Below are positions 35,176 to 46,145 of a DNA stretch of 64,000 nucleotides, piece after piece. Positions within the stretch are counted from its first letter, which is position 1; the number at the start of each line of letters is the position of its first letter. The notes beneath the pieces are model-generated. The model worked only from the letters and a program-made list of their open reading frames with translations, searched no databases and was not told the origin of the DNA. Origin of the DNA: Liquidambar formosana (lineage: Eukaryota; Streptophyta; Magnoliopsida; Saxifragales; Altingiaceae); contig CM077824.1 of the NCBI GenBank assembly GCA_039720395.1, positions 24,815,278 through 24,879,277 of the forward strand, in the 5' to 3' direction. The translations under genes were made by a program, and so were the position numbers.

Positions 35176-36972
35176 GGTGGCAGTTCTGAGAGGGCACACA
35201 TTAAGAGCGGAACCATTATCAATCAGGACTGTTGGAACTCTCTTTCCCATGGTATCGACAGTGATGTACATGGCTTGCGAATGGCTAGGTCCACTTTTAG
35301 GTAGGTCTACTTCTGAGAACACAATGGTTGAGTTCTTCGAGGTTGGATTCACCAAGTTTACCAAATTTTCTGGAGATGTGTCAACAGGAACCTGTATCTG
35401 GTTCAGCAACTTCAAGATAGTCTGACGGTGCTTGTAAGAGGCCATGAGCAAACCCCATATGGTGATGTTGGCATTAGTCTTTCTCAATTGCCTAAGCACT
35501 TCGTCCTCTTCTTCTTGCAGGTCGAGGTGGCGATTACCTTCCAGGTCCCCCAATGGGTTGTCAGATTCTAAGTGCGGAGGCTTGAAATGGCGACCCCCTC
35601 TAGTTATGTGCTCCACTTCGTCATCGCTCATCCACATATCATCAATCTCTCCTACGTCACCCATGAGGTCATCCCATGTGATTGTGTCGATCTCTTCCAT
35701 TTGGACTTCCTCTGGCAACTTATCCCAACCTGTGGGGATTATAGGCTCCTCAGGGATGGGGTCGGGATAGAGTACATAGTAATCAAACTTTCCGGACGAC
35801 TCTCCCAACAAACCCACTTTAGGATCTCCTGCCTCGAACCTTTCTTTCAATTGTCGCTGCATGGACTTCTTTGGCAATACCAAAACCTTTTGATCAATAA
35901 GGTCTTGAACTACCTTTTTCAGTATAACACAGTCCTCCGTATCATGTCCCGGCGCCTGATGGTACAAACAGAATTGGTGAGGAGTCGAAGGCCTCGGCTT
36001 TGAATGGCATGGCAATATAAGCCCTTTATCACAACATTGGTGGAAAACTTGAGTCAAGGTCATGGGAAGCGGCGTGTATCGCCTTATGGGTTGACGGGAT
36101 TGGGACGAGCCTAGCTCGATGGCATTTATGTTGTTGGGAGGAGGCATATTGTGAGTGGGGAGGGGATTTCGAGTGACATTTGGGCGATTTGGTGCGGTGG
36201 GTGGTGAAATGATCTGCTTGTCGAGCAAATCTTGGATTTCATGGCGGAGGCGGTAACAACGGTTGGTTAGATGGCCTTTGGCTTGGTGGAACTTGCAATA
36301 TTCATTTTCATTGTAGTTCTTGGGCAATGGGTTTGGTGGAGGCCTTGGGTCGAGGGGTTTCAGGAGGTCACGACTTCTCAGCTTTTCAAAGACTCTTTCG
36401 AGTGGCATGTATAGCTCGGTGAATTGGCGAGGTGAGGTGGAGTCATTTAGGGAGAAAGGGCGAGTGGGTTGGGTAATGGTATTGACCTCAGCATTGGGTT
36501 TTCTTACAAAGTTTGTCCTTCGACTCCTTAGGACCTCCTCCGTTTTGATTGTTCCATCGGCGATTGCATCTTCAACTTGTGTGTCAGCCCCAACAAGAGC
36601 CTTGAAATTCGGAAAGTAATGAGCAAAGAGATGCTTGTGATATACGGGCAGCAAGTTCTTCACCACCAACTGAATCTGTTCTTCCTCGTTCGGTCTGTCT
36701 GTCATCTTAGAAGCCTTTTGTCTCCACCTAGTGATGAAGGCGGAGAAAGTCTCGTTAACCCCTTGCTTAGTGGTTTCCAAGTCCCTTCGCGTGACATCCA
36801 CTTCAGTGTTATACTTGTAATGATCCGTGAATGCATTGCACACATCCTCCCAAGTCTTGGTTCTATTCTCCTCTAATGACAAAAACCATTTCAAGGCGGA
36901 ACTCGCTAATGACTCATGAAACATTTGAGCCAATAACTCATCGTTCGCCCCTCGAGGGTGCATGGCTCGCAC
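35176..36972 (-). pseudogene. Gypsy-1 gag (main part) and start of protease
   Basis: About 600 codons. They begin within the retrotransposon gag domain (W-F-L-S-L-E-E-N-R, then E-T-F-S-A-F-I-T-R-W-R). Two C-x2-H-x4-H-x4-C knuckle-like motifs follow (YCKFHQAKGH..., FCLYHQAPGH...), then an acidic stretch and the protease start with I-D-N-G-S-A as the active-site loop. It ends by running into Copia-D. It is fused in order with 36974-37528 but one base out of frame. No in-frame stops were seen in this stretch, unlike Gypsy-2. Confidence 0.9.
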
Positions 36973-36973
36973 T

Positions 36974-37528
36974 ATACATCTTGAGGTGGGTTTTAGGATA
37001 GCCTATCCCATCGAATTTTTCTAATTTCGGCATCTTGAATTGTAGCGGGATGTGAGCTTTTGGGAACAAGGATAAAGTGCGGATATCCACCATATCATCA
37101 GACCTGCGGATTCCCTTCAGAGTTCGTTCTAAGGCCTCGACCTTGTTTGCCAGGATGGTTGAGCTCTCCCTTGATGTGGCTTTGGTTTCCCCTTCCTTGG
37201 TCTTGGGTAGTTCTCCCCCTTCTCCTAATGGTTCCTCTGCGGATTCGGACTCATTGGATCCTTGATTGTTATCAGTGGCACGGGCCCTAGATTCAGGTTC
37301 AGAGTTCTTCTGTTGAAGGTCTTGAGCTAACTTGAGTGCAGTCTCGGATACCTGGGTAGTGTGATCAAGCTTTTCCATGATAGCTTTCAAAGCGGCCTCA
37401 AGGTTGAAACCCCGGTTGCTAGTTCTTTCTTCAGCCATATCCGACTCAGTGATGGAATCAGCACTGACTAGGCGCCCTTGTTGATCACGGATCCAAGCCA
37501 GCACGTCTCTCCCTCTAACATAGGGCAA
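36974..37528 (-). pseudogene. Gypsy-1 gag amino terminus
   Basis: Frame starting MPYVRGRDVLAWIRDQQGRL. It includes an acidic, Ser/Glu-rich linker with predicted helical character and the conserved segment V-x-A-L-E-R-T-x-K-G-I-R. A one-base insertion at 36973 (an extra A on the minus strand after the codons for LKMY) throws it out of frame with the rest of gag; Gypsy-2 reads through the same point. The ATG at 37526-37528 is plausible and is missing in Gypsy-2. Confidence 0.85.
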
Positions 37529-38188
37529 ACACTCAATTTTTTCAGCCTAAGGGTCTATCCTAAGCTTCCATAATTATCTCAAAATTTTTACAACATACAC
37601 CCTTAATTAGTTCTCTTAACCAATTACCCTTGCGGGGGTCATGGGGAAGGGTACGTATTAAGGATGTAGGGTGTAAAGTTTCCTTTAACTACCCACTCAA
37701 TCAACAAAGCATGGCAACACATCACAAACATGGCAGCATATCATCACAACAATGTGTGTGCATATAGGTGATCCAACGGTGTCCTAGAAGGCCCATTACA
37801 TGCAATTCTTTCTTTTAAGAGGGTAGGCTAGGGTCCTCAACTTTGCTTGTACCAATCTTTATACCTAACCACATGTGACATCAGGAATGTCGCGTGGGTC
37901 CAGCAATACGTGATTGATCCATTTGATATACCCAAGGGCAAGCCCAAGGGTACTTGGCAAGAGAGGTTTGATAGCTTCGCCCAACACATGGAATCAGGAA
38001 AACCAAGGTCGAACTAGGCTATCAGTTGGCAAGGATACATCGAGGGACAATCGAGTGATCATGCAACAGTAGCGCACACAATGCAATAAATGAAAGCACA
38101 CAATCAAGCGGATGCAATGTGATTGATTTTAATTAACAATAAGAAATTAATTTAGCCCAATCAAATTAAATGAGTCTAGCCCTCGACA
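37529..38188 (-). other. Gypsy-1 leader between PBS and gag
   Basis: About 660 bp with no sense ORF of note, aligning with 51787-52550 of Gypsy-2. It contains an antisense open frame (37832-38017). Confidence 0.75.
37832..38017 (+). other. Antisense open frame in Gypsy-1 leader
   Basis: 62 codons without stop and without a start codon. It includes RNVAWVQQYVI and DIPKGKPKGTWQERF, which look like ordinary protein. The Gypsy-2 leader encodes the same segment antisense (51886-52134), with a mix of silent and amino-acid changes and one compensated frameshift. It may be a captured gene fragment. No family recognised. Confidence 0.35.
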
Positions 38189-38206
38189 TCCCCAGTGGAG
38201 TCGCCA
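38189..38206 (-). promoter_or_regulatory. Primer-binding site of Gypsy-1
   Basis: Minus-strand TGGCGACTCCACTGGGGA, three bases inside the LTR end TTCACA. It is identical to the Gypsy-2 PBS. It begins TGG as required for a tRNA CCA end; in Tat/Ogre elements the primer is, from memory, tRNA-Arg. Confidence 0.85.
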
Positions 38207-38976
38207 AACTGTGAACCCACGAAAAAGAAGAAGCGCGGAGCCCACAAGGGTTTGGCAAAAATTATATAAGGAGGTTTAAAGACAACAAACAAAAAGGGAG
38301 TCGCCACCTCATTTTTTAGGGAAAAGAGGAAAACCACAAAAATGTTTTATTTTCAAAACCACATGACTCCATTAAAGGAAAAGCAAAGTCTTTGAAACCA
38401 GAAAATTGGATCCGGGGGCTAAGTGATGACGTGGGAAGGTTCTGGGCAAAAGCCCATAGGCACCCACATCGCCCGAGTTGGTCTCTTAATTTAATTGGGC
38501 TAACTTAATATCTTTTCCACTCAAATATCATCATATATCATCACAAGGCAGCATGCATATCATATATTCCATCGAATCATCTCATGCATAATCAAACAAA
38601 CAAAACAAAACAGAAAAAAGAAGAAAAGAAAAGAAAAACCTAGGATACTTGGATCCTAGGACGGACTTGAGCCTCACGAAGAGCGCCTATGTACCATGCA
38701 GCGAAATACATGGATCAAAGTCCACGTAGTTCGAAAAGAATAGGGTTACAACCTAATACAAACCTATGGTAATAACCCTAGGTTTCCTCATTTGAAAATA
38801 TATTGATTTAATCCAAAACAGAAAACTTCCATAAGAGGAAAACCTTGATAAGAACCAGAATTTTATATTGAAGGGAACCTTTGATTATTACCATAAGCAT
38901 GTATTAAGAAGTAACCCTAGGAGGGAGAAAAGAAAAGAAAGAAAAGAAAGGTGAATTGGGGCACCTTCAAACCCTA

Positions 38977-40638
38977 TGTTAGGATTATGCCCTAGAGCCA
39001 ATCATGGAGATGATTGTTTAGGGATTAGGAACAATCATTTGATTTCATTTATGTATGTCACATTTATTATTGATTTAATAAAAGGGCTTATTCTATTATG
39101 TTTATATGCATCATTTATATTTACATAATATGTCCATGGAGTTAGAGTTGAGAATATGGAATTACAAAGAGTTGTAATTTTGAGACTATAGATATATCTC
39201 TGTACTAAACTCCTTAAGCATTCCTAGTTGAAGGTTCACTATGATGGACAGTAATGAACCATAGGACTAGCACTTGTTAGGTTGACTCTATAGGAGGATA
39301 GCTAGTCTCAAGCTATTTGTGTGGAGACACTACAACCAACAAGTGGGTGCCTATTATAAGAATAGGTACACTGAATGTGACCAAAGATATGAGATAAACT
39401 GAATGGAGTTTTATCCTGCCTGTCAATCAGTTTCTCATTGTTATAGTGGTACAAGTAATCCTTAGACCTGAGACACCATAGTTGCCTTATGCATGTAGCT
39501 TTAGAAGTTTGATAACACTAAGTGCAGATCCTATTCAGGGGTCTGCAAAGGTGTTCATTGGCCCTACTGCTATGTGTATGAAGGCATGTGAGTGATCAAC
39601 AAGGGATCCATCACTCTCAGGAAAAAGAGAGAGAATGTCTCATATAGCATTCATAATATAACTCATTAAATCCATGGCCATGGTAGGATGAATATGAAAA
39701 GAGTTTCATGAGTTCATCAATGAGTTGATATCTATGAATGAGTATAAAGTAATTGAACTAGGGACTTGACAGACTTCCATGTCCTATTAGTTCAATTGGA
39801 GACATTGTGTTGAAGGAAGGATGCAATTGTAACCTATAAACTATAACAGAAGGGTTCTTTGTAAATGACTATTCACCTCATTAAGGACCACACCATGAGC
39901 CATATGCTAGGTGTTACTCATGGTTAGTAGAAGCCCTAATTGATATAAGTGAGTTATAATCAATTAGGGAATTGGAAGGAGTTCCAATTAGACCCTAAAT
40001 GGAAAGAGTTCCATTGTGCACACCTCGTGCTATTCCTACTACTTAATGATGTGAACCCAATGGGTCACACACTGATCATGCAAGAAGGGCTTTAAAGTCT
40101 ATGAGAGAAAGGGTTTTAGTGAATAAAGAATAGTTCTTTATAGGCCTATTTGTATTTGATACAAATAATAGGGGTTAATGTGCAATTAAGTGTAATTACA
40201 CATAACCCTATTAGGGTTTCTTCCCCATGGCCAGCCCCCTTTAGTGGGCTGCCTATATAAGTCACACTTATGTGTGACATGGCATAATAGGCTTGCACAA
40301 TGAACCCTAGCCGTCCAGCCCTTTGGAGGCTCTCTTCTCTCTCTCTCTCTTCTCCACCTCTAGCAACAACAAGGAAGAAGAAAGAAAAGGCTTGAAGCTC
40401 TAGCTAGGTGTGGATACCGTTGGAGGCAGCACACTTGGGCTGCTCATTCACCGCTGTCCGGAGTAGAAGCTTGGAGCAAAACGGAGAAGACAAAAATCCT
40501 GTAAGTGTTCTAACCCTCTTCGTAGTTAGGGTTTGATTTTGTGTTATGCATAGTTAGATTCATGGGATTGGGAATCGTAGGAAAAATTTTTTTTATATTC
40601 CGCACTTTGTATTTTTCCCTCTTGTTCGATTCCCAACA
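38977..40638 (+). mobile_element. Copia solo LTR in Gypsy-1 LTR
   Basis: 1662-bp plus-oriented LTR of the same Copia family, flanked by CCCTA at 38972-38976 and 40639-40643. The perfect target duplication with no internal sequence shows that a full element inserted and was then reduced by recombination between its LTRs. TATA box at 40253-40261. It has a run of eight T near its 3' end. Confidence 0.95.
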
Positions 40639-41914
40639 CCCTATTTACCTGAGCGCATAAGCTCCAAACATTAGCCATTTCAGACCATAGCAGCCCTATT
40701 TGCAATAGGACAAGCATTGTACCTGTTTGCACCCTTACAAGTGCACACAATCATGCAAAGAAAACAATATCCTAATCTGGACAGAACCTTGACAAAGCCT
40801 AAAATCATCCATTAATCATGCAAACAACAAGAATAATGAATAACTAAGGACTCTAACTCAATCCTACATGCAATGACCTAACTAACATGCATAAAAACCT
40901 ATGAAAGACACACTAACAAGCATAAGAGACTCCAATAACATCAATAAACATGATAACAAAGCATACTCTAATGAAAAAGATGTCATTTTATGTAAAACAT
41001 GAAAATAGACCTTCCTACGGCGAGCTTTCTTAAGCGAAACTATCCTAGGATAATTTCACGTAAGAAAGTCGTTATGGGTAGGTGCAATCAGCATATCCCA
41101 CGTAAAATATATACCATAGAACACAACATAAAAGATTTCATGCTTAAACACATCACAGAAGACTCTCATGCAAAACCTCACTCAACGAAAAGGATAATTA
41201 TCCTTAAAAAAGGATAACGTCTCCAAAAACCCTATACAATATACTATATGAATGCAAACCTAGCATGATGCAACTATATGCAGCATATATAGAATGATTA
41301 TGATGAGCAACAACTCACAAAACTAAGCTAAGCATGCTGTATAAGACCTATGCGACTTCAAGGTTATCGAAACCCTAATCTTGCAAATATGCATAAAAAC
41401 CTACTAAATGACTCTAAGACATGCTCAAATTATCATGAATATCATTCATATAGCATATATTAACTAACAGGAACATCAACACATGATAACTATCACAGCG
41501 ACCTAAACATGTGAACTATGCATGATTTAAGAAGATAGAGCGAATCAGGCTATCAAATCCTTGGTAAACCAGGGATTGTCAAGCATATAAAGTCATAAAC
41601 TATCCTAAAATCATTCATATACTATCCTAAAAACATGGAACTAACCTAACATGTGGAGCTATATCATGCACTAGAACTACCATAGAAGAAGAAGGAGAAA
41701 GAGAAGCAAGAGAAGCAAAGAATTCATGTTCAGCACTAAAGGGATAGGCTTACCTCTTGTAGACTCTTCCTTGTCTTCAAACCTCTTGTTTCCTTGCTTG
41801 CTTGGGGTTGAAGAGCCTCCTCTTGAAGTCCTTCTAGCTCTCTAAACTCGTAGCTCTCTCTCTCTCTAAGTGTAAAGTGCAATTAACCTCCCCCTATGTG
41901 CTGAATATCATGTC

Positions 41915-41924
41915 CTTTATATAG
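41915..41924 (-). promoter_or_regulatory. TATA box of Gypsy-1 LTR
   Basis: Minus-strand CTATATAAAG, followed downstream by a GA/CT-rich stretch (about 41850-41865), as is common in plant LTR promoters. Confidence 0.6.
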
Positions 41925-42110
41925 AGAACTGACCCCCTAAACCAATGGCTAGGATTAATTCATTAAATAATGATCCTAGGGCTATTAGAGACTCTCTTGG
42001 TGCTCAAACAACTCAATCCTACACACTCCTAAGCTCAGACAAGTTGTTTTGGCGGAGGAAACCGTCAAAAGAGGGATAGAGGAGTCAGAGTTTGACTTAA
42101 AGAAGGATTC

Positions 42111-42190
42111 CTCGGGTGACCAACTAGGCCTGGACGGTTAGCCATCTGGGCCTAGACGGCTGACCATCCAGCCCCGGACGGTTACCCGAG
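42111..42190. repeat. GC-rich palindromic module in Gypsy-1 LTR
   Basis: 80-bp island of G+C in A+T-rich DNA. It is bounded by inverted ends CTCGGGTGACC (42111-42121) and GGTTACCCGAG (42180-42190), and contains three GGACGG or AGACGG units. A shorter homologue lies at 61293-61350 in Gypsy-2. It sits about 190 bp upstream of the LTR TATA box. Confidence 0.7.
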
Positions 42191-44991
42191 GCCCTCCTAT
42201 TTCCGCTTCGGTTTTGACTTCCACTTGCTTCAGAAGTCCTAAAATCTTCAAATTAAGTCCGATTTTGACGAAATAAAAGCCAAAACGACCGTGTTTCGAA
42301 GGGGAACACATTTTTAAGCATTTTAGGACAAAAATCCTCAACCATGGGTGCATGGTTAGGTTTTACAAAGGTGGTTAACCATGGTGCTTCACCGTCGCTA
42401 AGTTGGGTTTGTACACAAGGTCGAACCGAATGCTTTCCCAATCGAAAATTGATCTTTCTAAACATGTTTAGGACATAAATAAAGCCCAATTGAAGTTATT
42501 TGAGAGAAAATTGGTTGGGTCTTGTGAGTCAATTTGAGCAAACCAAAAAAAAAAGGGTCTTTTAGCCAACCCGAACCATTACGAGCCGAATTGATCTTAA
42601 ACCATTAATTCATGAAATTGAACCTATATATGGACTCTATATAACCATATGAACTTGATGGGATGACTCGGGATTCATTCCAAGGTCAAATGGAAAATAT
42701 ACGGCTTAAAAGACGATTATGCCCTTCAAGTCGCAAAAGTTCTTATTGAGCATCGAAATGAACTCCAAATCACTTCAAAATTCATACACATGATATTCAA
42801 TGCCATAGAAACTCAATGCAAAAGACTAGACTCAAAAAGGACTCAAAATCCTACATGAAATGATATGTCCTAGCTAAGGTGACAAAAATGGGGTGTGACA
42901 AAGAGGAATAAGGATTCTAGGGTTTTATAAAATTGTTATGAACAGTTTTCATGGTAGCCATGAAAAACCGTCATCTTGTTTTGCATGCCGAATTCAGAGT
43001 TATTCTCCAAAAGTTTTGAGCCATATATGGTTAGAAAGCTCTTCGAATAAGCTTTCTAACCCAACAAACGGTGCGTCAATCCGAGTTCTGTAGTGAAAGT
43101 TATGAATTTTTTACTACAGGCTGTCTGGAAAGACAGTTTTGCTCGGGAATGATGCAATAGCCACAACTTTGAGTTATTGATGGAGATCAAAGGCATGGCA
43201 ATGGTTGCCACCACTTGGGTTATGTTCTAGACATGGTAGGGAAAGGTTCCCAAGCATTTAGATGCATCATAATTGGATTAAGATGATAGAACAGAAGGAA
43301 GAAGGAGAAGAACACCATGGAGGCTGAATCTGGGTTTTAGAACCCTAAGGTTCTTGCAATTAATTCTAATTAAAGCTGCTGTATTTATGATGAGAGATCA
43401 TTGTAGGATCATTATATATCATGTGTATATGATTTTCTTTAAGTTTCAAAAAGGTTTTGATGGAAAAAGATTCAAAAAGTTTGAAAATTTTTCATGAACA
43501 GCATAGCAGATTTTCTCTGCAGAAAAGTCATCAATGGAGTTTTGATTAGAACTTGAGTTAGGGAACTCCAAATTGCATGAAACCAATTGCATTAGTTTCC
43601 TAAGACATGTAGGATACTGGGAAAATTCGTTTGGTAGCCTAATTCATTCATCTTGCTGGGTTTTAAATCAATTTCTGATCATGGACAGTGTGCTGTCAAA
43701 TTCTGGGCAGCCTACTGTTGTTTTAATTGTTTAGAACAATTGGTGATGATTTGATCATCCAAACCTCTTCTATTAGCTTAGTATTTCATGTAGGGACATG
43801 ATACAAAAGCTGGTTTCAATGGAGGAATCGAATTGATAAGGATTTAGAAGCTATTGTGACCTTCAAGGTCTGCAACAACGGCTCCAGCAATGGGTTTTGG
43901 AAACCCTGATTGTTCTTGATGATGGCAGCCACTTCCACCACTTCTCACATGTCCAGAGGTTTGTCCCACACCCCTAGGATGTTCTCCCATGACTGGCCAT
44001 GGCCTCCCACAGCCGTTGGTGGCCATGGCAGCCTAGCCAAGCTCAGGCAGCCCCCTGGTAGTGACGGCTGCATAGAGTTAAGGATGAAACCCTAATTTTG
44101 AGTTAATGATGAAACCCTAATTTCATTATGGCATTAATTAAAACCCTAATTGGAATATTAATTACCTTAATTAAGAGTTAATGATTGGTCATTAAATGAC
44201 CAATCATGGTTATTAATTGTTAGGGCATAATTAATACCATTAATGATGTCTAGGGTTAGGGTTTTTGGATAACCCTAATTAGTGTAATTAATTAAGGGTA
44301 ATAAATACCCTATTTGGCATTAATTAAACCCTAATCCCTTTTATTAAATACCGTATGAACCTAGGGTTTTAATGATTGGTCATTAAATGACCAATCATAA
44401 GGCATTTAATGTTTAGGGCTTGCATTTAGGGTTTAGGGTTTTAGGAAACCCTAATGCACTAATTCATCATTTAATTGATTTTATTTAATTCCCATGTTAA
44501 TTATTTAATTAATATTGATTAATTTTATAATGTTTTAAATGGTTTAAAATACAATTGGGGATTAAATTAAAATCTGGAAATTCTTAATTAAATGAAATTG
44601 TTTTGTTTAAATAAGGAAACCCTAATATTGGATATTAGAGTTATTTTAGGAAACTTTATATGTTTCTATTAATTTGATTAATTGAAACTAAATGTCTTAA
44701 ATGTTAAGACTTTATTTAATTCTGGATATTTTTGTTTAAACCTAATAAGATTAGGATGCATTAATGAGATTAATGTAAATTATTCAAGAGAATTACCATA
44801 ATGCCCATATGTCTTAATGCTTACAGTTTTTCTTTACTTTATGCAATGAGATTGTATGTATGTGTTTGGATGATGATTATGGACTATACCCCTTAAACCA
44901 ATTGTGATTGGCCGTCTTATGAATGGGTTGTAATAATTTTTCAAGAGTTGTAATTTTATTATGGTGATGTAATTTATTATTTGGGGCTTGC

Positions 44992-45198
44992 ATGCCACCT
45001 TCCCTCTCTCTCTATCATTCTCTTATGTACCCCACATTCCCTTTATGTATCCCTTTCTATATATTATGTAAATGTTATGTAATCGAGAGCGCACTAAGGA
45101 GCATGGTGGACCCAAAGGAGTATGATGGAGCCCAACAAGCCAATGGTGGAGACCAACAAGCCAATGGTGGAGACCATCAAGCCAAGGGAGCAGATTGA
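44992..45198 (+). CDS. Short sense ORF in Copia-E leader (68 codons)
   Basis: Counterpart of 1017-1208 with an in-frame tandem duplication adding QQANGGD near the end. An overlapping frame (45122-45313) matches the tail of the Copia-D version. Unknown family. Indels in this ORF are mostly multiples of three among A, B, C and E. Confidence 0.3.
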   Translation: MPPSLSLYHSLMYPTFPLCIPFYILCKCYVIESALRSMVDPKEYDGAQQANGGDQQANGGDHQAKGAD

Positions 45199-45768
45199 AG
45201 GACTTGAAAGCTTAGAGAAGTTTTTCAAGAAAGCATGCATGTTACGAATGGTTTATTTTATGATCACCTACACCCACCTTAGACCTTGGATTCAATCTAT
45301 TGGCTTGGATTGAATCCTCTCAAAGTCCATAATCATCATAGTGGGAGCTTTAATTTATGAGATAATTGTATTAGCTCCAATACTATAGTTTGGTATATGT
45401 TACCTATTCACTTAGGGACTAATATCAAAATATGGTACTTTATATATGTTGATATATATAATAGCATGCGATGTATGATTTATAATAGCATGAGATGTAC
45501 GATTATAAATAGCATAATTTATATATTTAAATTTTGATACATAGGATGCATGTTAATTTGATGAGACCCTTTAAAACCCCTCTTATTTAATATTAAGTTG
45601 AAAATGAAGAAGTCATTGGGGAATGAATTCTTCATTGCCTTCCATCATTATAGGATCATCTAACGTCCCTTAATGTGGGTACCTGGCTGCAGACATGTAG
45701 GAGCTACCCATGTTAAAGACATTACTTGAAACTATCACATATGAGATATCATGGGGTGCCTAAACTGG

Positions 45769-45986
45769 TATATACCAAGAAACTAACATGTGAGGTATAT
45801 ATTTGGCGAAACATACCTGTGTGAATGATGGGTTTAACTTAACTAGGGAAGTATTCCAAGAAACTAACATGTGAGGTGTATGTTCCCTAGAGGCAAAACG
45901 ATTAGAACTTGCTTATGAAGCAATAGACAAAGAGTTGTCTTCTTATTGTGGGTTAGAAGCCAAGAAACTAACATGTGAGGCTTCTA
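45769..45986 (+). promoter_or_regulatory. Three stem-loops with a constant loop (Copia-E leader)
   Basis: Perfect stems TATATACC/GGTATATA (45769-45776 with 45794-45801) and TAGAAGCC/GGCTTCTA (45954-45961 with 45979-45986) around AAGAAACTAACATGTGA, plus the middle longer hairpin. Same order and spacing as in A on the same strand. Confidence 0.8.
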
Positions 45987-46145
45987 GGTCACAGTGGGAC
46001 CCCAATCCCCATTAGGAATGAGATTCCCGAATTCCATTAGAGGGTGTATGGAATTTGATAAAATAGTGGGAGGTACCATATGATTAAAGACCCAATCATT
46101 ATGGATAAAAATGAAATCAAATTCTCTGTTTATGTAGATTACCTA

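Larger units (their letters stand above)
35176..42900 (-). mobile_element. Gypsy-1: truncated minus-strand Tat-lineage element
   Basis: Minus-strand Ty3/Gypsy element represented by its 5' half: 5' LTR 38210-42900 (containing a Copia solo LTR), PBS 38189-38206, leader, gag, and protease as far as the first catalytic region. Copia-D begins exactly there, and the rest of pol, the 3' LTR and a second target site are missing. Its outer edge GGGTGTGACA at 42900 is followed by Copia-E leader, so it had inserted into Copia-E. It is related to Gypsy-2 but clearly older or more divergent. Confidence 0.9.
38210..42900 (-). repeat. Gypsy-1 5' LTR (contains Copia solo LTR)
   Basis: LTR with TG...CA ends: on the minus strand it starts TGTCACACCCCATTTTTG and ends GGGTTCACA. 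It is about 3.0 kb after removing the inserted solo LTR and one CCCTA. It has a TATA box at 41915-41924 and a GC-rich palindromic module at 42111-42190. No coding frame of substance. Beyond the start, the match to the Gypsy-2 LTR is moderate. Confidence 0.9.
42901..46145 (+). other. Copia-E leader
   Basis: It contains a perfect 12-bp hairpin GGTTAGAAAGCT/AGCTTTCTAACC with a 9-nt loop (43029-43061), two perfect CCAAT palindromes (44182-44206, 44373-44397), telomere-like repeats near 44425-44455, the short ORF and the hairpin triad. No gag-pol homology. Confidence 0.85.
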
